Assembly (NCBI RefSeq): GCF_040802235.1
Contig: NC_133167.1
Coordinates: 101,294,001 to 101,358,000 of the forward strand
Origin: Manis javanica
Taxonomy: Eukaryota > Chordata > Mammalia > Pholidota > Manidae
Direction: 5' to 3'
Length of the DNA stretch: 64,000 nt
This document shows positions 35,613-49,105 of the stretch, in pieces. Numbering within the stretch: position 1 is the first letter of the stretch; every line of letters begins with the position of its first letter. Under the pieces are notes generated by a model. It was not told the origin of the DNA. It saw only the letters and a list, made by a program, of their open reading frames with translations, and made no database searches. The position numbers and the translations under genes are program-made.

Positions 35613-38569
35613 ACTGAGTCTTTCTTCCTGTGGGTTCCAAAACGACATGCCAGTGTGGTCTGAAAAGCCAACGAAGATTCTGCCTCATTACAGTATGTGG
35701 ATGTAGCACACCGTACAAAATCATTTTCAGAAGTTTGCAATGTTGTCAAGCTGATAAAGCACCTGTTGAAGAATTAAACTGCACTGAATGAGGTAAATCA
35801 GACTGGATTGGTAAGTAGGGAATCAGATAAAAATACTCAACCTTATCATAGATTACTAGAATCGGAAATTTCCTCAGAGATTATAGTCCTTCCTTTTTTC
35901 TTAGCTGGAGAAATCAAGTGACCTGCCAGGGTCTTGTGGCAAGATTAAATGTGTGGTGTATTGTGCTGAAGTCTGTAGTAAAGAACTGATTCTTTTTTTT
36001 TTCTGTTGTATTTTGAAGCCTAAAATTTCTGGTGAGAGGAAAAACATAGCCATATTTGAATATGGTGGTGGTGAATTCATTGCTGCTGCTGCTCATCCTG
36101 TACCTTTAGTACTTGGGGCTCATGAAAAAGGCCTTAGGGTTCACCCCTTCTGTGGCCTGAGGATGAGAGTGGGTAAAAGCAGCTGGAGAATAACATTTGG
36201 GGGCATCAGAATTTAAATATAATGCATTCAGTAACAGTTCAGTATTACTGCTTGAGTGGATGAAAAAATATTGCTGTAATAACAGATCAGAAAAGTAAAA
36301 TGAATAAAAACACCTGTGCATTTATTGTAAATTATCGACAGGATGAGAAACCACTTATGCGTTATTACAAGAGCTATAGCAGATGAAGAAATTCAGCAAA
36401 ATATCACAACTGTACAGTAGCACATTTATTGTTGGTTTACTCTTATGTTGTGTTCAACTATTTCATTTCACTCGACCCCTTTGAAAAGTTGGTCTTTATT
36501 AAATAATATAGCTTGGCAGGCTAATATTACTGGTTATAAGTAAGAGTGAGTTTTAAATAGTTGGGAAGAAGATATGTGATGTCTGTGTTTGACATAAAGC
36601 AGAGTGGTAAGGAGTTTCAAAAATTTGTATTCCCTTCAGGCTTGGGTCCAAAGCTCTTAAAAAGTCCTTAATATTAGCTTCAAGTACCATGAAAACAATA
36701 TGATAATGATGAAATTAAGTTGAAGACTCCTTTCTGCAAATAACTGTTTTAAGTAAAAACTCTCAGAAGAATCAATTCCCCACACAGATATTTTTGAACT
36801 GCTGTGTGTGTGAAGCCTTGTGCTGCGAAGATGTCAAGTTGAAAATTTCCTGTTCTCAAGGAGGTTATCATGTAGAGAGATGGGCCAGTAAATAACCACA
36901 AGGATGAAACACATGTTTAATGGAAGCATAGAAGGCCAAAGGACAGGGGAGGGGCAGGAGGGAGCTGTACCTCTGACCAGAGAAATTGGGGTGCACTGCA
37001 CCCCTCCCCGGGCCCCAAGGGCAGTGTCAGCTGGAGGCAAGTGGGTGAGCAGCGCGTCTTTGGTTGAAAGAACCTTAAGAGCAAAGACATGACAGTTTGA
37101 AAATTCCTAACACTCCTGCTGCATGGAGAGCAGGGAGTGGGGAGCAGCTAGATCCAGGGGTGTCAGGGTCAGATCCTGGGGGCCACAACTACCTCAGGGC
37201 ACGTGTTCTTCTGTTCCCCAGTAAGGAAAGGCCTCGTTCTGTGGACAGAGCAAGTTTTTTTGGTGGGGCAGGTCACTGAGCATTTGGAACATTTTCTCCC
37301 CTTACATTTTAGAGAAAATGGTAGAGAATGACAGTCCTCATCCGGGTGTGGCAGGGCTGTGAGCCTGCCCCGTCAGGAGACCCAAGGGGCCGTGCGTTCA
37401 TCGCCCACGGGTGCGGCGAGCATTTCGTCAAGGACCAGGTTGTACTTTTGATATAAACAGGCCTGTCTTTGAGGTGCTTTCTTATGTTTCTAAGAGGAAG
37501 TGATGCAGAGGTACAAAAATGTTTTTTGTACTCTCTTTTGTTTGTTTTGATTTGGTTTATAAAGAGAGTGAAGTGATTATGATTATGAGTAGGTTTACAA
37601 TACTCAAGTCAGGAGATACACCATGCTTGCCTTTAATATGCGTGAGGAACCCAAGTTAGGGAACCAAGAGAGTGAGAGGCAAGGTGCCCCGAAATGACCC
37701 TGTAGCAGAGCAGGCCTTTGGAGGACGTGACATCCTATTGGCTTAGAGTGACTGGCATCTCGTGGTCATGTGAGCAGTGAGACTGCGCCTCCCTGCCCGG
37801 CCTGAGGGGTGCTTGGTCACCCTGTTTGAGTGACAGCCATGGAAGACCATGGAGGGGCTGGTTCTTGGATGCAAGTGTGGAGCATAAACTGCAGGGCCTC
37901 AGGAGGCCTGGAGGAAGCCAGCAGGACTGGCTGTGCCACATTGAGGCCTCTTCCTGTCTGCATGGCCAAAGTGAAAAACGGTACCAGTGCCGGGTTGGGA
38001 AACCTTATCCACTTGGCTGACTGGCTGCAGCGATAGCTCGTGATGGATATTTGCTGCATTCTCTGCTTCCTTGGACGAGTAAGCTTTGAAGGTCTTAGGC
38101 AAAGGCCTTAGGTATTTCTGAGTTGTCTTTCAATATATCACATTCTGTATCTGTTATCAGTGGCTGCCTTCTTGACGTGACTGAAATGTAGGGGTGCCAA
38201 CATGTGTTGCTCAGCAAAATGACCTGCATATACTCAGTACTCTATCAATGTTGGGTGAGTTCAATGGTAATGATTGACCCAGCTGCCCATTTGTTATTTT
38301 CCATCCACACACAGACCCATCTGTACTACCTCGGAGCTGACTGGGCCGTGTTTGCTAGTGGGGAGCAGGCCCAGAGCAGGTGGAAGGGATGTCACCCATG
38401 TTTGCATGTGCCCCAGGGTGGGGTGGGGTGTTAAGGGCCAGGGACAAATGGCTCTCTGTGAACGATCCAGCCTCCCGGCCGTTTGCCACATCTGCCGTTT
38501 CCCGAGGGGCCTTCTCCATATCGCTAATGGCTCAGACATGCCTTACTCTTATTATTCCTTTTGTTTTTG
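35613..38569. other. Intron 1, mostly unassigned
   Basis: An L2 fragment near 36.8 kb only. Overlapping short open frames at 37.7-38.1 kb lack any known similarity. Confidence 0.5.
36785..36950 (-). mobile_element. L2 fragment
   Basis: CTGTTCTCAAGGAGGTTATC and GGGCCAGTAAATAACCACAA fit the antisense L2 'catggagcttac ... aataaacaa' region. Confidence 0.55.
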
Positions 38570-39065
38570 GGGGTGTTTTTCCTTCCTTTCCATCTGAGGC
38601 TCTCTTACCTTTCCAGGCACAATTCAGATGCCCTCTCCCCTTTGAAGCCTCCCAGAATCCTCTCTTCTGGGCTTTTACACAATACAGTAAAACTTCCCCA
38701 AAATGCCTTCCAGAAAATTCACCTAGATCAGATGCAGGGTCATAGTACCATGAGGCTCGTGAAGTGAATGGGTGATGTCGAGGCAGAGCGTGAGCCAGGA
38801 GCCAGTGCGTTGCAGGCCCGTATGCAGTGCCCTTGGGCTGCCGCGCATCGTGTGGTCGGTGCGTCATCCCCAGTGTCATCTGTAGCGTGTTTCTGTAGCA
38901 TCACTTTCAGGAGAAGAGGCCTTGTCCAGCGCTGGCTGTTTCTGTGCCTGCTCCTGTTGTTGCGTGCAGACTTCCTTGAGGATAGAGACCTGGTCCTTGG
39001 CGTTGTACCTCTCACAGTTTCCCATAGTGCTTTTCACAGTCCTTGGCTCAATAAGATGTTTGGAA
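38570..39065 (+). mobile_element. L2 fragments
   Basis: A segment near 38610-38670 (ATTCAGATGCCCTCTCCCCT, GAAGCCTCCCAGAATCCTC) and one at 38960-39065 (TTCCTTGAGGATAGAGACCT ... CTTGGCTCAATAAGATGTTT) fit successive L2 3' blocks. Unrelated sequence lies between them, so they may be two copies. Confidence 0.5.
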
Positions 39066-39689
39066 TGAAATACTATATAAATGTAACTCAAAAGTTTGTT
39101 AAACACTTCGCTCGAGTCACCATTTATCCACCTTCGCACTTTTCTCACGTGATCCGTGGTGATGAACTTCTCTGTACTTTCTGGTAGACTTGAGGACTGA
39201 GATGTCCTTTCCTGGTGGGCTTTCCTACTGCTGACTTAGAGGGATGGCTTCAGAGTTCCATCCTATTCATGAAAAGAGGACCAGTCGCACATGAGCTCTT
39301 CTTAACTCCCCAGTGGGGAAGCTCTGGCTTTCCGGGTGCTTTACTTCTCCTGTATTGCAAAGGCAGTGCTCAGGGGACATGCTGAATAAGGGAAAAACAG
39401 GGTCGCTTCTTTCCCCATTTTCCATATGGAGAGACGATATGAACATGCAGTGTAGGAGCCTGAGTCCATATGCTTTGAAATCTGTCCATAATTTCGAGCT
39501 TCGCTGAATTGCAGAATGTGATGCCATCCAGGTAGTTGGGTTTGGGGCCAAACAGACCGACAGACCCAGCATGATTTCAAATTTATGAATTACCTCAAAA
39601 TGCCAGTCTACCCTTTTAGGTCCTGGTTGCCTTCTATGAATTCTTCTAGAAAATACTCTTAAAAGGTGATGGATTAAAAAATTGCTTTT

Positions 39690-39975
39690 AGAATTTTGTA
39701 ATTTTAGATGTATCTGGAAAGTAATTTATCTGTGCAACCTCACACAGCTTTCCCATCTTATTATTATTTTTTAACAAGAAAGACTTTTACCTTTGTATCT
39801 GCTGCAGATTTGACAATCACGGAATTTTTTTTTTTTTAGAAAATATGTTTCATGCATTAAATTGCTCGGGAAATATTCCTAGAAGTGACATTGCTAGGCC
39901 CGAGGATGTCATTTAAAATTTTTGGTACTTATGGCCACGCTGCTGTCTAAAAATTTTATACCTCTTTTTACTCCA
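39690..39975 (-). mobile_element. Old L1M fragment
   Basis: AAATATTCCTAGAAGTGACA and ATTGCTAGGCCCGAGGATGT resemble the antisense L1M stretch that reads 'aggagtgga attgctgggtca' in better-preserved copies. A T-run lies at 39826-39837. Short and diverged. Confidence 0.5.
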
Positions 39976-40004
39976 ACCCACATACGAGGTATAAAGCACT
40001 ATTC

Positions 40005-40165
40005 CAGATGTTTTACACATTTCCTTATCTAATCCTTGCAAAGCCCTGTGAGAACAGATAGGGTCAGTAACCCACCCAAGGTCACACAGCTCGTAAGTGA
40101 CAGAGCTGGGATTTGGAACGAGCATCTCAGTGAAGCTCCATAGTTCATCCACACTGTTGCCTTTT
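40005..40165 (-). repeat. MIR SINE
   Basis: CCCACCCAAGGTCACACAGC and GTAAGTGACAGAGCTGGGAT are nearly perfect antisense MIR core words. Confidence 0.8.
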
Positions 40166-40801
40166 CTGCTGTGTTACTTCCCTGGCATCTGGTATGAGTA
40201 AATTAACAAAGGAATGCTGTTTATGAATTTCTTTGTTCCGTATCCCTCGGTATGGATATGATCTCTTGTTTAACCCTTAATCTTGATGGGTCCATTAATG
40301 ATAGGTGCAGAACGATTTTCCTGAGGCAAAACCTTGGGTCTCCACCTTCCTTATGAAACTGCAATAATCAGAAAGTGTTCTCTAAGCAGCAAGCAGCAGC
40401 CACTGGAGATCTGGCCCCTTCCCTCAGTTCTCTCCACCCCTTTCTGCTGGCTACAGGCTAAGAGAGGCCGGAGACAGTGTGGAATCTTTCACCTTATAAC
40501 CCTCTTTCACCTCTTCTCCGTCAGGTGGTGAGCACAGCCCCCGAGGGGAATGTTAGAACGGTTTGACGAAGTTCTGCTTAGGGACTTTAGGTTTTAAGCC
40601 CATGCTTATCTCTGCCGCGCGGGATCTGGTGAGAGAGCTCACACACCAAGAAAGGGTTTTCATCAGTACAGCCCTGGGGTCATACGGGGCAAAAGACTTC
40701 CTCTTTTAGGAAAAGCCCCAGACAGCTCACTTAATCTTCTTGTTCCATCCTTGTTGGTGGGCTGTTTGTGTTCTAATCACCCCTGCCACAGAACAAAGAC
40801 C

Positions 40802-40822
40802 AAAAAAAAAAAAAAAAAAAAA
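40802..40822 (+). repeat. A21 homopolymer
   Basis: Uninterrupted run of 21 A. I see no retrocopy or SINE body directly upstream, so it is not called as a poly-A tail. Confidence 0.95.
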
Positions 40823-41104
40823 CAGAGAGAAAGTGTGGCAAAATGCCACAAGTGCCCTGGCTCCTTGCTTCATTTCTCATCTGCAGGCCTGGGGGACTTG
40901 AGCGCTCCTGCTACTGGCATGTTCTTGACCTGAGGAAGCATCTGTCAGAACTCGTGGTGTCCGGGCAAGGGCTGGTTTTCTGGCATTTATGTTCGAGGAC
41001 CCAAAGGCTCATGGAGATACTGTCCACCCCAGGTCAAAGTCTGTATTTGGCAGCTCAGATCTCATGATAGTGGAACTCAGTGATGGAGGTTCAGCTTGGG
41101 CATG

Positions 41105-41250
41105 GACCAGGCCACAGCATCCTCTTCTTAAACTGGGAATAAAAATACCCACCTCGTGGGGTCGTTGAGAGAGTTAAATGAGGTAATGTAGGCATAGCAG
41201 AGTTTACTAGGTACATCTTAGATGCTCTGTACATAGTCACAGCCATCATT
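41105..41250 (+). repeat. MIR SINE fragment
   Basis: AAACTGGGAATAAAAATACC, GTCGTTGAGAGAGTTAAATG and GTACATCTTAGATGCTCTGT fit the 3' half of a MIR in sense. Confidence 0.6.
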
Positions 41251-44200
41251 ACTTCTTGAGTCAGGACAGCATTATTTTGAAGGCAAGTTTTGACTTTTTA
41301 ATGCCTACGTTTATAAACAATTTGATTCAGGGCGTGTTAAATAGAAACACCGTGTAAGTGCCTTCGCCCTTATGGTAGGGGTTGGGGAGAGTTGGCCCTC
41401 ACCTTGATGCTTAGCCTCAGTATGTTTTCTCCACACTCCTGTAGGAAATATGTGCCCAAGGATCTCTAAACTCAATTTCTACCCAAGTCGCACAGAACCT
41501 AAAGAGTTCAGGATATATTATGCTTCATCCATTGCAGTGATCGATCTGCTCTTTCATTCAAAAGTATTTTAAGTGACAAAAAAAAATGGAGAGCATACAT
41601 TTTCCTTGAGTGAATTTGCATTTGTGCCACCGTAAGTGTTTTAGTCTTTTTGTTTCATATGATAGTTTCCACAGAGCAGCAGGGCTTATAGTAATGGGGT
41701 AGTGGCTCATGTACCCATCTCAAACGGATCAGGCAGTTCTCACTCAAACTGTATAAGCAATAACAAATACACAAAGAAGCTTGACCTAGCCTGATACTCA
41801 CGAAAGTATTCTTTATAATTAGTATTTGGTGTAAACTATTTTAAATATTATAGGAGAAGGAACAATGTCATTTTGAATGTCATTGTAAAGAACTCTAAGG
41901 GGGATATTTTAAGGGAATTTTTAATCTTCTTTAAGGCTTTTGTTGATAACAAAATATTTTATGTATTAGATTGTGCTTAAGTATACCTAATATAAGGCAA
42001 TAATAATTTTTAAATGGCTACTTCAAATTTCAAATTTTATAAAAATATTCAGTGAAAGTATTTCTCCGCTTTTTAATACCCAGAAGCAGTTTGCCTTAAA
42101 CTTAAATTTCAGGACTAAAAACATGCTGTTATTCACTAACTTAAGCATAGTGCATGCCAGATAACTTACAATATAAGTACAATTTAAGGGAGAAGATACT
42201 GATTCTCTTGTATAACGTGGGAACAGTTATATAGTCCGAGGATAGAAATAATTTAAAATTAATTACAGATCCAAAATCCCATATTTGTAATCCAGAAAGC
42301 TCCGAAAAAAGGGAAGTTTTTATCATGGCTCATTTGGCAGTCTATTCTGCCCTGAATTGGCAAGCAGCTAATTGTAGTTTTTACTAAACTCAGTCAGTGT
42401 GAATGTTCATGTTTTACTGCAGAAATACTAGTAGATTGGATTAGAGGTTCTCCTCCAGATATTGCTGGGGGTGTTGTGTTCTGTATGGTTCTATATGTAC
42501 CATATTATCTCTCTCAAATTCAAAACTGCTGAATTCTGAAACATGCCTGGTCCAAGGGTTTTGAATAAAAGAGCAACTGTCGCCTACAACCAGAGTGTTC
42601 CCGTATCCTGGATTTCCCAGAGATGGTCCCTCTTGACATCTATTTAGAAGCAAGGTATAATTATTAATAAGGCGCCATTCACACTCAGAAGTGTTCCATT
42701 CTGGAAGGTAAGTGAATGGTCCCCATACTGACCGTCTGAGTTCTCAGTGATGGGCAACACTGTATTGATGTGCATAAGTAAGTTTCTAGTGACTTCTCCA
42801 TACACTCTGCAATAAATAAGATTACAGGTCATAGCTTGAAACCCTAAGGTACTTTAAAGCATTGTTTGTAAGAAGTAATTTAAAAATGTATACTTCACTG
42901 CTTTCTTAGGTGGAGCTCCCAGTACCACTTTATAAATACTTTTTTTGAAAATGGCACATCATCGTTTTCCTCACTGTAATTGCTTGTGTTCCAGCCTCTT
43001 TTTGCTAGGCTGCAAGGCCCCCTTCTCTGTTCCCACTTCGACTGTCTCAGCTGCCCAGCACACATACTAAGTGCACAGTTTGTTTATTAGACCCCATCCT
43101 TCGCCATACTCAAGGCGCTGGAACAGAGGTGGTCTTTGGCCTCACAAAGCTTCTCATCAGGTGGGGCAGACGGGAGCTAAGACCTGAGGAGGGCCAGCCA
43201 GTGACGGGACATTCTTGAGAGTGAGGACAGTAGGTGCAGAGGCCTTGGGGCAGAGAGGGAGATGAAACTGGAGCCATGCAGGGGGCAGCAATGGGCTATT
43301 AGATCCGCATTTACAAGACTCTTCAGGCTGTGGGGCAGATAGCAGGTAACTGCTGGGCTTGAGGGGCGGCAGGGAGATAGATGTCAGCATGTCTGCTTGG
43401 TACCAACTTGGTAGAAGGAAGGAATTGTTCTGGTTCCACTGGTTTTACTTTTCTGTTCTTATGGTGTGACAGTTAGACTCTTGGAGAAAAGCAGGTATGT
43501 GCTCCCCTGGTTGCTCTGAGGCCAAAGTAATTACTGAGATTTTCAGCTAAGTTAAGAACAAGTGCAGCCAAAGGTTATTTGAGCTTCTGAATTCTGCAAG
43601 TTGAAGAAAAGTTGTAAATGAGAAGCCCAGAGCAAAGCCCTTACAGGGGCCTTTCTAATGAGCCGAATGCTTGGAAGGCTGTGGGAGCAGGAACTATTGT
43701 CATAAAGAAATGAAACCATGCTGGGGTGCCAGCTTTGGGGGTGCTGGTGACAACTTGGAGCTGGCCTGATATGTCCTGCAGAGACTACAGTGGTGCAGGT
43801 CCTCTGGAGGCTGAGTATCTAAAACATGAGATCGGTAGCTGGCAGCATGTGTGTGTGTCGGTGGGTTGCTTCTGACTTCTCTCCTTTGCAGCTAACTTCA
43901 CCTGTAGGGTGAGGCTGTCACCTGGAAGCCAACCTGGTGTTGCAAGTGTAAATAACTTCAATTAAAGATTAGTGCTGAAACTTGACAAGAGGTAACTCTT
44001 CCATTCTTAACTCCAAGAGCTTTCTCTAAAATATGCTGACGGGCATTTTGGTTGTCTCACTTCATTTTCTGCAGAACCTAGGTTTAAATGAATTATGGAC
44101 CATTGCTGCTTGTCCTCCCCAGGAATGACACTTTAAGGCTCCTTCTTCAGATGATTGTTGTTTGACTGCACTGCCCCTTATGGATGGGCGGATAGGGTGA

Positions 44201-44369
44201 TTGATCTGTGGATTTAGTTCTGTCGCGTGGTGCCTGGATTAGGAAAAACCTGCCAGCAGTTCACTCGCTGCAGAGGGAATTTTCTAGAGTTTGTCATATT
44301 TGCAGAAATGCTGTTGTTTCTCTCTCTGGACTGTGAATCACTTCTGTACTTCGCTTTTGTCTTTCTCAC
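41251..44369. other. Intron 1, mostly unassigned
   Basis: AT-rich at 41.5-42.3 kb. An L2 piece lies at 43.1 kb. No coding or RNA gene is recognised. Confidence 0.5.
43080..43290 (-). mobile_element. L2 fragment
   Basis: TCACAAAGCTTCTCATCAGG, GACATTCTTGAGAGTGAGGA and GTGCAGAGGCCTTGGGGCAG follow antisense L2 order. Confidence 0.5.
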
Positions 44370-45720
44370 CAAGTCTTTTTCTTTGCAACTAATTTCAGAC
44401 TTACACTGAAATGCAAAAATAGTACAAAGAATTTTTTTTTTCTGAACCTTTAGCAAGTAACTTGGCAACGTGACATCCCATCACTCCTGAATACTTGAGT
44501 GTGTCTTTCCTGCAAACAGGGACACTCTCCAACATAAGCACCACACGACAGTCGGAATCAGGCAGTTGACATTAGTAACACCATTCAGGTTTGCCAGTCG
44601 TCTCAATCATGTCCCTGACAATGGACAGCAATACGCCTCCTTAATCTCTTTTTGGGTATCACGCCTCCTTAATCTTTTCTTAATTTCCATGAACCTGACA
44701 TTTTGGACAATTACAAGCCATTTACAGAATGTCCGTCGGTGTGGGTGTGCTGGTAGTTCCCTGGTGGTCAGATTCGGGCTGTGCACCTTCTGTAAGAATC
44801 TCATCGTGTGGTGCTCTGTTCTTACTGCGTCATCTTTCCTGGGGTTGTTTATTTGATCACCTGATTGAGCAGGTATCTGTCAGTCTTATTCATTGTAAAG
44901 TTACTTTTTTTCCCCTTTGTAATAAAAAATATTTTGTGAGAGGTGCTTTGAAATCTGTAAGGGCCCCCACTTCTCATCAACCTGCCACTCACTGGCCTTA
45001 GCATCCATTGATATTTTGTGACTGAATACTTACAACTTTTGACAGTCGCCAGTGGCAGTCATCTAGTTACAGTATCTTTCCACATTTATTAGTTGGCTTT
45101 CACTTGATGGGAAAACTTTCTCTTCTCCCTGCTTGCTTTGTCATAGATGCTTCTTTCATTCAATGGGATGTAACATATTTTTATCATTATTTCAGTGCTT
45201 AAATTGTCTCTGATTTGGCCAGTAGGGGCCCCTTCAAGTTGGCTGCTGTTTCCTCTTGATGCATTCCCAGCATCCTTTGAACACTTCTTACTTTCTCGCT
45301 CAAAAAAAAAAAAAGGTTCAGGCTCATCTTTTGCTTTCCCTGCCCTAGTCCTGGAGTCAGCCCTCTTTCCAAGAAGCCCTGATTCCTTTTGGTAGAAGGC
45401 TTAGGAACTAAGATGTGGCACCCGATCTGCCCATCGCCGTGGTGTATTGCTGCCCCGGCCCCTCTGATGGACAGTTAGGGAATATACGTGCTGTCTATAC
45501 ATATGCTTAACACATACACAGGCCTTTTTATATCTGTATTTAGTTTACTTATTGAGATACATGAAAAGCCATGAATTCAGTCATTTCTAATGAAACACCC
45601 AGGGTTATTCTAGTTTTTTTCTGTATGTGGACTTCCTTCTTCCATAATGAGACACTTGGCACCTGTTACCCTTAATGTACTACTTAGTATCCTTAGTTGC
45701 CTCTCTGTATCTGGGGTCAT
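44370..45720 (-). mobile_element. Old L1 (L1M-type) 3' region
   Basis: A long colinear match to an ancient L1 3' region: AATGCAAAAATAGTACAAAG, ATTGTAAAGTTACTTTTTTT, CTCTGATTTGGCCAGTAGGG, CAGGCTCATCTTTTGC and AAAGCCATGAATTCAGTC. An A13 run at 45302-45314 interrupts it. Strand is inferred from T-richness, and the subfamily is not known. Confidence 0.65.
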
Positions 45721-45933
45721 GTCCCCACTGGCATCCTCCTCACCTCACTCCCGAGTCGCCTGCACGGACAGGACTTGTGCCCTCCTGTACAGGAGCCCAT
45801 TCAGCTCCCCGGGAGCCCTGCCCCCAGGCCAGCTGCTGCGGCCCTCCCGCACCCACCCTTACTGCCTCCTGTGGGCTTTGACCCTCTTCACACCAGTTCT
45901 GCACACGGGGGCGCTTCTTCCCTGCTATCCTAT

Positions 45934-46391
45934 TGTCAGTTAGGTTTGTGAGGGCTGCCATAAGAAACTGCCACACCTTGGGGAGGCTTAAACAACAGAA
46001 ACTCATTGTCTCCCAGATCCGGAGGCAGGCAGTCTGAGATGGGGGTGTCGTTGGCAGGCTGGGCTCCTTCTGAGGGCTGTCAGGGCGAAGCTGTCCCACG
46101 CATTTCTCCTCGCTTCTGGCGGTTGCTGGCCAGCGCTGGCATTCGTTGCTTGTAGATGTGCCACCCCAGACTCTACATCTTCATATGGCCGCCTCTGTCT
46201 GTGCCTGGGTCCAAATTTCCCTGTTCTTGTGAGGTCATGGTCATATTAGGTTTAGGGCCCATCCTAACCCAGTAGGACCTCGTTTTCACTTGATTACATC
46301 TGCAAAAGATGTTATTTCCAAATGAGGTCATAGTCACAGGTTCCAGGTAGATAGAAATTTGGGTGGTAACACTGTTCGATCCAGTCCATCT
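45934..46391 (-). mobile_element. MLT1-type LTR
   Basis: Antisense MLT1 landmarks are present in order: GGGCTGCCATAAGAAACTGC, GGCTTAAACAACAGAAACTC, TCCGGAGGCAGGCAGTCTGA, CACTTGATTACATCTGCAAA and a terminal CGATCCAGTCCA. Ends are approximate and I see no clear target duplication. Confidence 0.8.
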
Positions 46392-46984
46392 ACTTTGCTC
46401 AGTTCCACCTGACGGGGTTTTGGACTAAGTCGTTCATAAAGGGAGGGAAGGAGGGGGGAAGAGCAGAAAGAAACTCTCCCAGTTGCTTTGAGAAGAATGT
46501 TCTCTATTGCCATATAGTTCCCATTTTCTAATCTAAAATTAGGGCCCTCTGCTGACATACGGACTCTTGGAAAATTCAGGCTCGGAGTGAGCCCAGGAAG
46601 GCCCTCATGGTGCCGTCCTAGGACTGTGGTTCCTTGTGGGAACTGCACCCCTTAAGACACCCCTTTCTGTAAAGGGTTGCAGCCTTTTACTCTGATAAGA
46701 GAAGCCTCCCTCCCCTGTTCGGTGCCGCCTGGGCTGGGGGCTCTCCCCACGCCCCTTATGGTCCCTAGCTGCCCAGCTGTGTGAGGCAGTGCTGGCCGTC
46801 CGTAGGCGTCGGCTGCAGCCCCCAAGCCGGGTGAGCTCTGGTTGGAACTGCGCTGTCCAAGAAGACAGCAGGGGGTCAGTGCCAGACTCAGCCGCCTTGG
46901 GGAAGCCAGCCACGGCTCAGCGTGCCCTCCCTCATGCATCGCCCTGATGGTTGGCAAACGACCCCTACGCCCTGCTCTTTCTCA

Positions 46985-47265
46985 CTTACTAACTGATACT
47001 ATATTATGAGCTGTAGTAACTTATGTCTTTTATAGAATGTATAAAAATCCACACATGGAATATATAACTTTATATGTTGACTCTATATTAACATATGTTC
47101 TGAGCATTTTCCCATACAAATGAAATATTCTCTGATAGTGAAAATATTCTGTTATTTGAGCCTACTACATATAACCATCTTCCTATTGTCTAGTATTTGG
47201 ATCAGTTTAAATTTTCTGCTCTAAATAATAAATAATGTTATACATAACCCTTGACCATAAGTATG
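46985..47265 (-). mobile_element. Old L1M fragment
   Basis: CTGAGCATTTTCCCATACAA, CATCTTCCTATTGTCTAGTA and GCTCTAAATAATAAATAATG follow antisense L1M order. AT-rich, diverged. Confidence 0.5.
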
Positions 47266-48939
47266 TGTCTGTGGAAACTATTAATTATTAGATATCCACT
47301 ATAGACCAGACAGAGACTAGGTAGTTGACACAATTAGTTAGTCCTTACCACAAACCATCTGGAAGTTATCTCCATTTTTCAGATGAGAAGACGGAGGCAT
47401 GAGGGTCCTGAGGTCTGCTACCCTTTGCATTTGGTTTGTGAAACAGTGCCCTGGGGGGTAGCCGTGGTTGGGGTGGAGACACTGCCAGAACTGAGCAGCC
47501 CCCACAGTCGTGGAGAAAGTAGCAGAGACTAAGGGATTTCTGAGTTTTAGGGGAATGGCAGGATGGTTTCTGCTTTAAGGTCACAACTCCTGCATCCTAG
47601 TCTCGTAAGATCTGGTGGTAAAGAAGGGCACTAGCCACAGGCGCTCTCCCGGCCCAGTTGTGGTGGACACAGGAGCCTTGAAGTCGTCTGCCCTGGTTTC
47701 CCCCCTGCCCAGGGGTGGCCATGCTGTCCCGGAGTCATAGTGGCAGTCAGACCGTGAGTGACGTTCTGCATCATGGCCACCATTCTACCAGATGATGAAT
47801 AAGGACACTGCTAAACCCTGTGGAGATGATAACCACTTATTAGGAGGTTCCAAATCAAATGAATTAGCTGGGAGTCAGACAAGGTGGATTATCATTAATA
47901 TCCAGCTATTTCTTCGGGCTGGCTTCTCATTATGAGTAAGTTCATTGTTGCAGGGCTAGTTGAAATCAGTATGAATCAGGGAAAGCTTTTCGTAAAGGGT
48001 AGATTTAAAAACTGGCTCCTTAATTCCAGTAGAGCAGTGAGTTGGAGAAGAGATTTCAGCAGGCTGGCTTGGGGTTTGCAGGCATGGGGATTTGCACCCT
48101 AGAGTTTCTGATCTAAAAATAAGGGAGGAGCAAAATGAGCTCAGAGCCAAGTGTTTGCTTTGCATGTACACTGGAGGGGGCGGAAATGGACCGATACCCA
48201 AACTGAAACGTTTTGGTGGTTTTCAGTACTTTACAAAACTTATCGTGGAATTAACATTACGAGGTGGGGCATCTGCTTTCTGTGGGGTGTTTTTGTGCTC
48301 CTGGAATAGTTCTCCAGGTTAATCAGGAATAGGCCGGGCAGGGCACACTTTCTTCCTCCCTTGCTTTCAAAAGAGCCCTCCAGGCTCCAGGTGGCCCCTG
48401 CTGCAGACCAGGTGACCCTGCTTCATTGCAGAGGCAGAAACTAAGATGTAAGTACTGGAGGATACTCTCAGTAACTCAAGGAGAAAAAAAAAAGACAACC
48501 TTCCAGCTCTTTCCTGTTGCTTTTTAGAGGGGGTGGAGATGGAGGGGTGGGGAGTGGAAAAATATTTTCAGTTTGGAGTATGAGAGTGGGGGAATATTGT
48601 TTTCCTAGTACACATTACAAAAATAAAGCTCTGGCCGGACAGGATATGCTGTATGTCTCGCTAATTTCCACCAGCCAGGAAGGTACTAAAAAGGGCAGGA
48701 AGGGTGAATTAATGGGGGGGGAGGGGGCCTGAGGAAAGGAGAAGGGGAGCTGCTTTCCATTCTTGGGGCCCAGCTAGTGCAGTGTTTGCGGGGTGTGGTG
48801 CCCTCTCAGCCCTGGCTGGGGGCCCCTTTAGCACAGGCCCCCAGTGCAGATGCTGTGTCAGACTGGGAGGCATTGGACCCTCATTATGTGGACCCCAGCT
48901 TGGCCTCATGGTCCAAAGGCTAAGTGAGGTGGGAAGACT

Positions 48940-49105
48940 CCTTCTGTTTATATCCCAGTGCTACCACTCAGTAGCTCTGTGACCTTGGGCAATTTACTTA
49001 ACTGTATATGTCTGTTTCCGTGTCTGTAAAATGGAGATTTCAGGAGCACCTGCCCTATAGGGTTGTTGTAAATCCAGTGAACTAATACTCATGACAAGCT
49101 TAGAA
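48940..49105 (+). repeat. MIR SINE
   Basis: CTCTGTGACCTTGGGCAATT, CTGTAAAATGGAGATTTCAG and ATAGGGTTGTTGTAAATCCA are core MIR words in order. Confidence 0.8.

Noticed and set aside
40802-40822. A21 run as a processed-pseudogene tail
   Set aside because: No cDNA-like or SINE body and no target duplication are seen next to it.
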